The notes beneath the pieces were generated by a model. The model was not told the origin of the DNA, searched no databases, and saw only the letters and a program-made list of their open reading frames with translations. This document shows, one piece after another, positions 1-5,962 of a stretch of DNA of 5,962 bases. The position numbers and the translations under genes are program-made. Location of the stretch: positions 1 to 5,962 of the forward strand of contig JAHEAS010000243.1 in assembly GCA_024642645.1 (NCBI GenBank), written 5' to 3'. The DNA comes from Saprospirales bacterium (GTDB taxonomy: Bacteria > Bacteroidota > Bacteroidia > Chitinophagales > Saprospiraceae). The number at the start of each line of letters is the position of its first letter. Within the stretch, counting starts at the first letter, position 1.

Positions 1-1207
1 GCCAGTTATCGAACTGGTTTTGCAATTGTACCCAACCCACCTTGTTGATTTCTTCATCAATAAACTGCTTGTGGCAGGCTGCGCAAAATTCGGGACTCTT
101 GAAAAGGGTATGCTGTAAGGATTCAATATGTTTCTGCGGGTAAGCCCTAATGAGGTAGTCGCTTACGAATTTGGCATCATCCCCTTCTTCCATCTCAAAC
201 ATGTAACGATCGGGCTGTGTCATCACGTAGTTTGCATTGCCTTTGATATCGGTCTTTTGAATGGCATGACAGGAGATGCATGAAATCCCTTCCTGATAGC
301 CGGCCAGGTTGGTCAAGTCTTCTACGAAAATGTTTTTAGTACCAGAAAACAGGGAGATGGGATCGTGGCAGCCACCGCAATACCTGGTGGATTCGGGCCC
401 GTTTTGCTCGGCCATCACAGACTGTACTTTTTGGAATCCCACATCCATCGCCGACCAACGGTGCGCACTCACTTGCCACTCGTCATAAATTTCTTTGTGG
501 CAACCGGTAGTTCCGCAACCTTTCGACCCGCTCATTGATTTGGCGTCAAAAGCACCGCCAGTGTCGGTAGTGGCAAGGCTAGGCGCAAAAGGCCGATCTC
601 CACCATAGGAAAGATTGTAGTCTTCCGGAAACGCATTGTTCAAGAGCTTTGGTTGATAGCTGTACCCCGCCAGAAAAATGGTTGCTAATAAAATAACGGA
701 TAAAATGGCCGTATTCGACAGGTACTTATTCTGGGCGGCTACGATTGATTGCATAGCTCCAGCCGTGCGCACTTTAAGATTACGGACCATCGGCAATACA
801 ATGTGTGGCAATAGGAATACTACAAGTGCAAAAGTTGAAACCACGTGAGCGAGGTCCCAGACATAGCCTATTTTGGACTGAAAAGCGGCTTGCCAGGTCA
901 AAACCAATCCACTGACCGAAAGAACCAGACCAAGTATCAAGGATATGTACCCGGTCAATTTGAAGTGGTCCATCTTTTTCCAACGGTACACCATCAAGTG
1001 GCGTCCCAAATACCAGAGAAATGGAATGGTAAAAATGAGCCCTCCCAAGCTATGCATGATTACCATCACCTGATTGGAAATGCTGAATGGGAGGAAATAA
1101 ATAGAGAGGCCAGTTACTGTTTCAAAAACGAGAAGGGCTGAGACAAGCAACAACAATTTGTGCCGCCATTCTTTTTCAGCGGAATACTTAGTTGATTGAT
1201 CGTTCAT
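1..1207 (-). CDS. Membrane-anchored multihaem cytochrome: b-type five-helix domain fused to c-type domain (C-terminus cut by window edge)
   Basis: Reading from ATG at 1207 gives 402 codons with no stop before the left edge, so the C-terminus is missing. Five hydrophobic helices lie near residues 17-39, 45-69, 85-105, 115-140 and 163-185. H52 and H70 (helix 2) and H121 and H135 (helix 4, 14 apart) are placed as candidate axial ligands of b-type haems, as in cytochrome b561 and formate dehydrogenase gamma-like proteins. After helix 5 comes a domain with four c-type haem sites: CGTTGCH at 231-237 (CX4CH spacing), CGGCH at 277-281, CISCH at 310-314 and CAACH at 375-379. The KEIYDEWQVSAHRW stretch after the first site resembles cytochrome c554/c-prime-like multihaem proteins. 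Inferred role: moving electrons from the quinone pool to the periplasm. The final acceptor is unknown, and more haem sites may follow off the edge. The start is the first Met before helix 1, with a short charged N-tail. No Shine-Dalgarno sequence is visible. The gene probably has its own promoter, 182 bases after the radical SAM gene. Confidence 0.88.
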   Translation of the reverse strand, partial: MNDQSTKYSAEKEWRHKLLLLVSALLVFETVTGLSIYFLPFSISNQVMVIMHSLGGLIFTIPFLWYLGRHLMVYRWKKMDHFKLTGYISLILGLVLSVSGLVLTWQAAFQSKIGYVWDLAHVVSTFALVVFLLPHIVLPMVRNLKVRTAGAMQSIVAAQNKYLSNTAILSVILLATIFLAGYSYQPKLLNNAFPEDYNLSYGGDRPFAPSLATTDTGGAFDAKSMSGSKGCGTTGCHKEIYDEWQVSAHRWSAMDVGFQKVQSVMAEQNGPESTRYCGGCHDPISLFSGTKNIFVEDLTNLAGYQEGISCISCHAIQKTDIKGNANYVMTQPDRYMFEMEEGDDAKFVSDYLIRAYPQKHIESLQHTLFKSPEFCAACHKQFIDEEINKVGWVQLQNQFDNW

Positions 1208-1334
1208 ATGAGCAGCGATTTGACAAGCCGTCCGCAGCCCAATTAACAGCCGGAGGTTTGAGCTATGGAACAACTCTAAATTTGCATGGGACACCCAACG
1301 ATTTCCTCGGCTGAAAAGAATTGCGCTGAGCAAT

Positions 1335-1362
1335 AAAATTTAAAAACCCTAATGTATGGCAA
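1335..1362 (-). promoter_or_regulatory. Candidate Bacteroidota-type promoter for the cytochrome gene
   Basis: On the minus strand TTG (1362-1360) is followed by 17 bases and then TAAATTTT (1342-1335). This matches the Bacteroidota primary sigma consensus TTG-N17-23-TAnnTTTG except for the last base. It lies about 128 bases upstream of the cytochrome start, so the leader would be about 120 bases. A short hairpin, ATTGC-GCTGA-GCAAT (1320-1334 plus strand), sits directly at the predicted transcription start. The match was found by eye in AT-rich sequence and could be chance. Confidence 0.3.
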
Positions 1363-1389
1363 TCGTGGCCAATGAGAGAATGACTTTTA

Positions 1390-2352
1390 TCAGTAATCAG
1401 CTTTGGGCGTGCTGCATTTGCAAGCTATTTTGGGTGGCACTACCTGCCGGAGGTTCATAGTTTCCAACCGTTTTCTTCTGGATTCAAAACATTGGGGGCA
1501 ATCAGCGAAGAGTTGCAAATCCCACAAATCTGCAAAGACACGCCCGGCACGAAGGCCTAGGCCGTATTCCATGGCCTGCTCTAACGAGGAAAGGGAGGGC
1601 GGGGAGAAAAAACCATTTGATTGCAACCAGTCCATTGCCCCGTTTCCCGGTCTGGTTGGTATCACGACACAGCATTCCACTCCGGATTCGAAGGCAAATT
1701 CCAAAGTGCGTTTTGACCAGAACAGTCCATCTTCTTCCGTTAAAAATGGCGGCCTCAAAAGGGTAAAGGCCCGTGTGCGGATGCCATTCTTTTTCAAAAA
1801 CTGCACGCAGCGCCGGAACTCGTCTAGGTCCATGCGCTTGTTCAGCTTCCGGAGCACTTCCGGGTGCGCCGTTTCCAGCCCGAGGGCAATCTCCAACTCG
1901 CCCCGCAGCAGGTCACGGAATTGCAGGCAGCGCTCGGTGATGAGCTTTGGGTGGCACTCTACGATGACCGTCTCGAAGGGGTGTAGCAAGGCGGCTATTT
2001 TTTCATAATCTGCTGAGGGAATGGCCTTTGTGTCAAAGAAATTTCCAGCATTGTAAAGTTTTATGTGCCGGGCAGGTGGCAATTGTGCCAAAGCATAAGC
2101 AATCTGGTCAGGAATGTCGCCCGGTAGCGATTTTTCATTTGTGGTATTTTTCCACAGGTCGCACATGAGGCAGCGAAATGGGCACTCCCGGTTGGTGAGA
2201 AATACCGTTGCCACCGGGGCGTTTACACCAGCAGCAGTGCGCTCTTCTTCAACGAGAAAAGCGTAAGGCACCCGTGCATCTACGGTATTTTTGGGCGGCC
2301 GATGGGACAAAATCCATCGGTCGCCCATGTCAAAATCAGGAAACTGGCTCAT
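1390..2352 (-). CDS. Radical SAM protein resembling RaSEA (TIGR01210-like)
   Basis: The protein has 320 residues from ATG at 2352. The radical SAM cluster motif is C57-PFR-C61-LM-C64, followed by DLW. Segments further on match what I know of the archaeosine-biosynthesis radical SAM enzyme RaSEA/TIGR01210 group: KLYNAGNFFD (about 98-107), VECHPKLI (about 131-138), IALGLETAHPEVLRKLNK (about 155-172) and RAFTLLRPPFLTEEDG (about 194-209). The C-terminus carries C285-PQ-C288 and C311-K-C313, which may bind zinc or a second iron-sulfur cluster. RaSEA cleaves a lysine adduct on deazaguanine in tRNA to give the amidine of archaeosine. Nothing else here indicates tRNA or deazaguanine work, so the substrate is unassigned. 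The frame stays open upstream to an ATG at 2433, but that would overlap the previous gene by 98 bases and add 27 residues lacking family features. ATG 2352 (17-base overlap) is preferred, and ATG 2328 is also possible. The enzyme is cytosolic and probably translated together with the asparagine-synthase-like gene. Confidence 0.82.
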   Translation of the reverse strand: MSQFPDFDMGDRWILSHRPPKNTVDARVPYAFLVEEERTAAGVNAPVATVFLTNRECPFRCLMCDLWKNTTNEKSLPGDIPDQIAYALAQLPPARHIKLYNAGNFFDTKAIPSADYEKIAALLHPFETVIVECHPKLITERCLQFRDLLRGELEIALGLETAHPEVLRKLNKRMDLDEFRRCVQFLKKNGIRTRAFTLLRPPFLTEEDGLFWSKRTLEFAFESGVECCVVIPTRPGNGAMDWLQSNGFFSPPSLSSLEQAMEYGLGLRAGRVFADLWDLQLFADCPQCFESRRKRLETMNLRQVVPPKIACKCSTPKADY

Positions 2353-3673
2353 ACATTTGCTGAAAAGCCTGACGGTAAGCGATGTCTTTTTCAGGAAAGA
2401 GCTGATGAAAGACTGGCTTCTCAACGGCTCCATGCTGGAAGCGCCTTTTCGGGAATACCGGCATGTCTATGCCCGTCACTGCTTTGACCCCTCGGGCAAC
2501 AATGACACCTTTCAAGTCGTACAGTTTTTCATGGTCCCAGCCTGTCAATTCGATGAAAGGGATTCCCTCGGCAATTTCGATGACGTTGGGCAGGGTGTAG
2601 GGGCTATAACCTTCAAACCCAAGCAACTCCGCTGGTGCGGAAGTGCGGGTATGGCTGCGGCTCAGGCCACCGGAGTAAGTAACAGAGTGCTTCATAGAGT
2701 GGACGCCCCAGCCCTCTTGGTACAACATCAAATTGTTCAAAACGCTCTTGATGGTCAACTCTGGATTTTCTTCAATCGGGTAATCTTTCATGTTTTCGTC
2801 CCCGCCGTCGCCGTCGAGCATGTATTTCCAGTCAGGATAACGCTCCCGAATACCCTCCAGCAACGCCACGTTCATCGTAGCCGACTGGATGTCCAACGCT
2901 TTGTAATCTTCCACCATCCTGACCGCCTTCTTCCAGTCCAAGTCTTCTGACGAAACCTCGATTTCCTCCAAAAAGAGACCCAGGTTCAACTTCTCCAGAA
3001 ACTGGTGGGCCTGCTGCACATCGGCACCGCCGCCATCCACGCTCAAGGTAAAGGCTTTGAGCCTTGACGGGCTTTCGCCCAATTCCAACAGGGCGTGATA
3101 AGTGAGCAAAAAGACCGAACCGCTGTCCACGCCCGCCGAAAAACTTACCCCTACCGGCCCCGAGTTTGCCCGGTTTTTCAACCATTTCTTTATCTCCTGG
3201 TACAGTGCGGTCATGTACATCGTGCCCAGTTTTCCGATATCATCCTTCGGGTACTTGTTGCGCTGGGGCGTGAAAAACCGCTCGTATTCTGGGTTGGGGT
3301 CGGGGCAGCCCAACAATTGGATGGTCGTGAGATAATGCGCTGGCACCATGCGGGTGTACGACGGATGGTACTGGTCGTCGAGCCCCTCCGATTTGAGGTA
3401 GTCATAAATGGTATCTATTCGCTCCGCAACTACGAGATTGGGGCCCTCCGAACGTTTTGCGATGAAGTAACGCAACGGCCTGCCGATGGAACGTGCCAGT
3501 CTAATGGTCTTCCCTTCGACTGAAACCAGCGAAAATTGCCCGTCAATCTTCCGGACTGCTTCGCTGTCCCCGGATTTCAGCAACTCCCGTGCCTGCTCGT
3601 TAGTCATGTTGTGGATGATGTTCTTTTCTGGATGTGTCAGGTCTATTACCCGGCTGACGTAATCGTGGTTCAT
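2336..3673 (-). CDS. Asparagine-synthase-like PP-loop protein lacking the glutaminase cysteine
   Basis: The protein has 445 residues. The C-terminal half is an asparagine synthase (AsnB) ATP-pyrophosphatase domain: PP-loop SAGVDSG at 179-185 (usual family form SGGxDSS), GDGGDE at 288-293, an R-S-x(9)-ELLGFEGYSPY segment around 339-359 corresponding to the family's active-site RS..ER.PFLD region, and a basic PKRRFQHGA stretch at 408-416. The N-terminal part keeps pieces of the class II glutamine amidotransferase fold (IDGQFSLV at 43-50, LARSIGRPLRYF at 59-70, VVAERID at 81-87, MVPAHYL at 109-115). It begins about 40-50 residues too late, so the Cys that must follow Met1 for glutamine hydrolysis is absent. 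AsnB is usually longer, at about 550-650 residues. Likely chemistry: ATP-dependent adenylation of a carboxylate and attack by ammonia or another amine. The substrate need not be aspartate. It starts 37 bases after the lipoprotein gene and overlaps the radical SAM gene by 17 bases, suggesting joint function. No upstream extension restoring the Cys is visible: the preceding gene ends at 3711. Confidence 0.85.
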   Translation of the reverse strand: MNHDYVSRVIDLTHPEKNIIHNMTNEQARELLKSGDSEAVRKIDGQFSLVSVEGKTIRLARSIGRPLRYFIAKRSEGPNLVVAERIDTIYDYLKSEGLDDQYHPSYTRMVPAHYLTTIQLLGCPDPNPEYERFFTPQRNKYPKDDIGKLGTMYMTALYQEIKKWLKNRANSGPVGVSFSAGVDSGSVFLLTYHALLELGESPSRLKAFTLSVDGGGADVQQAHQFLEKLNLGLFLEEIEVSSEDLDWKKAVRMVEDYKALDIQSATMNVALLEGIRERYPDWKYMLDGDGGDENMKDYPIEENPELTIKSVLNNLMLYQEGWGVHSMKHSVTYSGGLSRSHTRTSAPAELLGFEGYSPYTLPNVIEIAEGIPFIELTGWDHEKLYDLKGVIVARGVKAVTGIDMPVFPKRRFQHGAVEKPVFHQLFPEKDIAYRQAFQQMYEPVS

Positions 3674-3691
3674 GATGCTATTTTTAAATGA

Positions 3692-3705
3692 ATTTTTGCA
3701 AAAAT
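3692..3705. promoter_or_regulatory. 14-base perfect AT-rich palindrome between lipoprotein and PP-loop genes
   Basis: ATTTTTGCAAAAAT is a perfect inverted repeat inside the 37-base gap between the first two genes of the block. It could be a binding site or a weak transcript-stability element, or only a by-product of A/T-rich leader sequence. It lacks a GC stem and a loop, so it is not an intrinsic terminator. Confidence 0.25.
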
Positions 3706-3710
3706 GAATG

Positions 3711-5411
3711 TTATCTTTTGCCAGTACCCTGCCTGATTTTCACGTACTGGTCTGCTGCGACATTTTCAAAAGCCTCTTTTTCACCATCCGGCCATTCTAT
3801 CTCTAGCCGGTCAACCTGTGGGTAATTGCCCAAGCCGACATGTACCCGATCGTCGCTGCTGCTAAGATAGGCGTTGCTAGGCTGATCCACCAGCACTTGT
3901 AACTTTTCGCCAGTGCGAACGGTGATTTTGGAACCAGGCCAAGCAGGCGAACCGTTGCTGTTTTGCAAGGAAAGCCCCAGCCAGTGGTTGCCATTTTGGT
4001 TTTCGTTGCGGAGCAATGTAGCCGTAGCCTTCAGGTCCACATGCGACACGATGAGGTCGAGGTCGCCGTCGTTGTCGTAGTCCCAGCAGGCTGCCCCCCG
4101 CCCCGAGCGTTGTTGCAGGAAGTAGGCCCCTCCTTCCTTGCCGGCATCGGTGAAGTGACCCTTCCCGTCGTTTTTTAAAAGAAGCGGATATTGCTCGCCC
4201 AATACCTCTGCGACACCATTGGCCGAAAAAATATCGAGGTCACCATCATTGTCGTAATCGAACAGAATTCCCGCCCAGGCGCCTTTCCCAGCGAATGCCA
4301 CGTAGAGGCCGCTGCTGGTGGTGATATCCTCGAACTGCCCATTGCCCAAATTACGGTAAAGAGAGCCGTGCGCCAGGTCGGTGACCAACACATCTAACAG
4401 CCCATCGCCATCTACGTCGCCTATGGATGGGTGCATGGAGCCTGTTGGGTCACCCTCGTCATTCACGGCGACATGACTTACCATGCCTGTTTCGGTGAAT
4501 CGCCCGGCGCCGTTGTTGCGAAAAAGAAAATTGGCCTGGTGGTCATTGACCTGCAAGATATCCATGCTGCTGTTGCCGTCGCTGTCGAACACCGCCAGCC
4601 CCATGCACTTTGAATCAGGAAAATAGAGCCCAAGTTGCGAAGTAACATCTTCGAACTGGCCAGCGGCAGACTGGTGGTACAGAAAGGAAGCCTGCCCCCG
4701 GTATTCGGCGGGGGAGGGCATCATGTCTGGATGCCCTGGCGTCTGGTAGGCTGGGTCGAAAGCGAGGAAGTTGCCAACCATCATATCCAGTGCCCCATCC
4801 TGGTCGTAATCCCAAAAAGCCACACCAACGCTCCATTTGTTGAAGCCGTTGAGCGATGAAGGGCCTTGCAGGCCTAATTCGTCTGTAGCATCCCGAAAGG
4901 TGCCGTCACCGTTGTTTTTGTAAAAAACATTGGGGCCATAGTTTAGTAGGTAGAGGTCCAAATCGCCATCGGCGTCGTAATCCACGGTGTTGGCAGCCAT
5001 GCTCCAACGGCGGTCGTCAATACCCGCCAGTTTGGCAACTTCGGTGAAAGTGCCATCGCCGTTGTTGCGGTAGAGTTGATTTGGCGTTTTCTCGAACACC
5101 TTACCTGCCGCATCGCTGATGCCCTCAAGGTAAGTGCCGTTCAGCAGGTACAAATCCTGGTCACCGTCGCCATCGTAGTCAAAAACCGTGACGCCGGAAC
5201 CGCTGCTCTCTAGGATATTCCCGTAGGTGTAATCGCCAAAATTGTACTTGAAATCAATGCCTGACGCTTTCGTCACATCCACGAATCCGTCCGGTACCGG
5301 GAGGTTGCAGGATATCGTGAAAAGGCTAAGGTATATGCCCAGCAAATTAATTCCCATCACAATTTCATTACCCCTGCGGGCTTGGTTCACATTGCGCATC
5401 ATGGCCGCCAT
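3711..5411 (-). CDS. CRTAC1-family FG-GAP/VCBS repeat lipoprotein with C-terminal ASPIC/UnbV domain
   Basis: The protein has 566 residues. The N-terminus has a basic segment (R6, R12, R13), a hydrophobic run at 20-34 and Cys35 in a loose lipobox (TISC), so it is probably a lipoprotein. No acidic residue immediately follows the Cys. The body contains seven DxDxDGxxD calcium-binding loops starting at residues 78, 144, 201, 276, 332, 385 and 444. The fourth (DSDGNSSMD) is degenerate. Several are followed by the RNNGDGTFT-like strand typical of FG-GAP/VCBS beta-propellers. Residues about 475-560 fit the ASPIC/UnbV domain (NHWLGLSLQN, GSKITVRTG, VHVGLGNYPQVDRLEIEWPDG). Such proteins sit outside the cytoplasm and probably bind calcium and partners or glycans. 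No enzyme activity is established for this type. Start choice: ATG 5411 lies shortly after a candidate promoter and keeps the basic n-region. ATG 5402, 5399 and 5357 are alternatives, the last leaving no positive charge before the hydrophobic run. First gene of the three-gene block. Confidence 0.92.
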   Translation of the reverse strand: MAAMMRNVNQARRGNEIVMGINLLGIYLSLFTISCNLPVPDGFVDVTKASGIDFKYNFGDYTYGNILESSGSGVTVFDYDGDGDQDLYLLNGTYLEGISDAAGKVFEKTPNQLYRNNGDGTFTEVAKLAGIDDRRWSMAANTVDYDADGDLDLYLLNYGPNVFYKNNGDGTFRDATDELGLQGPSSLNGFNKWSVGVAFWDYDQDGALDMMVGNFLAFDPAYQTPGHPDMMPSPAEYRGQASFLYHQSAAGQFEDVTSQLGLYFPDSKCMGLAVFDSDGNSSMDILQVNDHQANFLFRNNGAGRFTETGMVSHVAVNDEGDPTGSMHPSIGDVDGDGLLDVLVTDLAHGSLYRNLGNGQFEDITTSSGLYVAFAGKGAWAGILFDYDNDGDLDIFSANGVAEVLGEQYPLLLKNDGKGHFTDAGKEGGAYFLQQRSGRGAACWDYDNDGDLDLIVSHVDLKATATLLRNENQNGNHWLGLSLQNSNGSPAWPGSKITVRTGEKLQVLVDQPSNAYLSSSDDRVHVGLGNYPQVDRLEIEWPDGEKEAFENVAADQYVKIRQGTGKR

Positions 5412-5833
5412 TCGATTCTTTGTATTTTACATTAAAAAAATATGCTCTAAGCTTTAGCTCATCGCAAACCAGGTAGCGGTTATACCTTTTGTAGCGAGTC
5501 AACGCCAACTTAGACCGTGTCCGGAATTTGGGTTTCGTTACTTCACCTGCTTAAAAGCATGAATGTCTGATTTATTATTGGAACCCAAGAAATGCCGTAA
5601 AGTGATAATTGTCATCTGGTGACCTTGTTGCATACTTTCGGTTTACAATTATTGGGGTTCTATCAATCGGCCCTTACCAAAACAGGCATGGCCAGCTTGG
5701 AATCCCTGACTCATATTTTTCAAAGGGCGTAGCAAAAAGGGAATCCAATTTTGAAACACATGATCGATGCACTAGATAAGAAAGGCATCAAAAACCTTGA
5801 AGGGGTCTGCCCCATTGGAGCAATATGGAAAAC
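5412..5833. other. Non-coding upstream region of the operon
   Basis: About 420 bases with no convincing gene on either strand. The part next to the lipoprotein gene is A/T rich and holds the candidate promoter. The plus strand has only very short open stretches, such as 13 codons from ATG 5688 that stop at 5732 and 39 codons from ATG 5760 that run into the terminator hairpin. I see no tRNA cloverleaf, tandem repeat or CRISPR pattern. It may be a regulatory leader or the remains of a decayed gene. Confidence 0.5.
5435..5468 (-). promoter_or_regulatory. Candidate Bacteroidota-type promoter for the three-gene block
   Basis: On the minus strand TTTG (5468-5465), 22 bases and TATTTTTT (5442-5435) resemble the TTTG ... 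TAnnTTTG promoter of Bacteroidota, with one mismatch in the -7 box and a spacer at the long end. The start of transcription would be about 15-20 bases before ATG 5411, giving a short leader consistent with that start. The A/T-run makes a chance match possible. Confidence 0.3.
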
Positions 5834-5868
5834 AAAAAAAGCGGTCAGGCACTCACGCACCCGACCGC
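5834..5868 (-). terminator. Intrinsic terminator of a minus-strand transcript entering from the right
   Basis: GCGGTCAGG (5841-5849) pairs with CCCGACCGC (5860-5868) over nine positions with one A/C mismatch, around a 10-base loop. On the minus strand the hairpin is followed directly by seven T residues (complement of 5834-5840). The T-run lies only on that side, so it terminates leftward transcription. It should end an upstream gene beyond the window and insulate the lipoprotein operon. Confidence 0.8.
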
Positions 5869-5962
5869 CTCATATCTAATAGAAAAGATTATTAACTGAT
5901 GTTACGCAGCTTTCTGTTGGATCCTAGCCGGCCTTTTTCATTTTAGTGAAGCAGGTCTGAGA
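5869..5962 (-). other. Right-edge 3' region of an unidentified minus-strand gene
   Basis: The terminator implies a leftward gene ending close by. All three minus-strand frames entering from the edge stop within 39 bases: SQTCFTKMKKAG* (stop 5926-5924), LRPASLK* (stop 5940-5938) and SDLLH* (stop 5945-5943). Which one is real cannot be decided, and it could instead be the end of an RNA gene. No product can be named. Confidence 0.35.

Noticed and set aside
845..1141. 98-codon plus-strand open frame
   Set aside because: It overlaps the helix-coding part of the cytochrome gene on the opposite strand, and its product is low in recognisable features.
1320..1334. Hairpin ATTGC-GCTGA-GCAAT after the radical SAM gene, considered as a terminator
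   Set aside because: The stem is only five base pairs and the following minus-strand TTCTTTT is interrupted, so it is too weak to call.
1403..2008. 201-codon plus-strand open frame
   Set aside because: It lies fully antisense to the radical SAM gene, whose protein shows clear family motifs. The plus-strand product is Ser/Arg-rich without any recognisable domain.
2291..2950. 219-codon plus-strand open frame
   Set aside because: It is antisense to the PP-loop gene, where the minus strand has the GDGGDE and FEGYSPY motifs. The product resembles no family and is a by-product of codon bias.
2336..3673. Lasso-peptide cyclase (McjC-like) identity for the PP-loop protein
   Set aside because: No leader peptidase, RRE protein or precursor-like small gene was found in the gaps at 1208-1389, 3674-3710 or 5412-5833.
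5471..5487. AGGTA/TACCT hairpin followed by TTTT on the plus strand
   Set aside because: It has a five-pair stem and there is no plus-strand gene upstream to terminate.
5581..5660. Inverted hexamers GAACCC (5581) and GGGTTC (5655) with nearby ATTATTGG copies
   Set aside because: They are short, 68 bases apart, and not flanked by a transposase or target duplication. Chance is the simpler explanation.
5760..5879. 39-codon plus-strand open frame starting MIDALDKKG
   Set aside because: Its end runs through the terminator hairpin, it has no recognisable domain, and the frame just upstream is closed by TAG at 5730-5732. A decayed gene is possible but unsupported.

Overview
The window carries four genes, all read from the minus strand, so transcription runs right to left. 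The likely host is a Bacteroidota bacterium of the Cytophagia/Saprospiria type. This is inferred from the absence of Shine-Dalgarno sequences before the starts, two sites resembling the Bacteroidota TTG...TAnnTTTG promoter, and the gene content (a CRTAC1-type FG-GAP lipoprotein and a membrane-anchored multiheme cytochrome). No ribosomal or other lineage marker is present, so this placement is tentative.

Right edge to centre: a strong intrinsic terminator (5834-5868) closes a minus-strand transcript that enters from beyond the window. About 420 bases without a convincing gene follow, ending in a candidate promoter (5435-5468). Next comes a three-gene block that looks like an operon. Its first gene (5411-3711) encodes a putative exported lipoprotein with seven calcium-binding FG-GAP/VCBS-type repeats and a C-terminal ASPIC/UnbV domain. 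After 37 bases comes an asparagine-synthase-like PP-loop protein (3673-2336) that has lost the amino-terminal catalytic cysteine. It overlaps by 17 bases a radical SAM protein (2352-1390) that resembles the archaeosine-biosynthesis enzyme RaSEA (TIGR01210-like).

Left part: a 182-base gap holds another candidate promoter (1335-1362). It precedes a gene that runs off the left edge (1207 to 1). This gene encodes five membrane helices with histidines placed for b-type haems, fused to a periplasmic multihaem c-type cytochrome with at least four haem sites, the first being the rare CX4CH form.

The most interesting point is the translationally overlapping pair of an ATP-dependent amide-forming-type enzyme and a RaSEA-like radical SAM enzyme. 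It sits outside any archaeosine or queuosine genes and behind a surface or periplasmic repeat lipoprotein. The pair may carry out an undescribed modification of a small molecule, peptide or nucleoside. The substrate cannot be read from the sequence.
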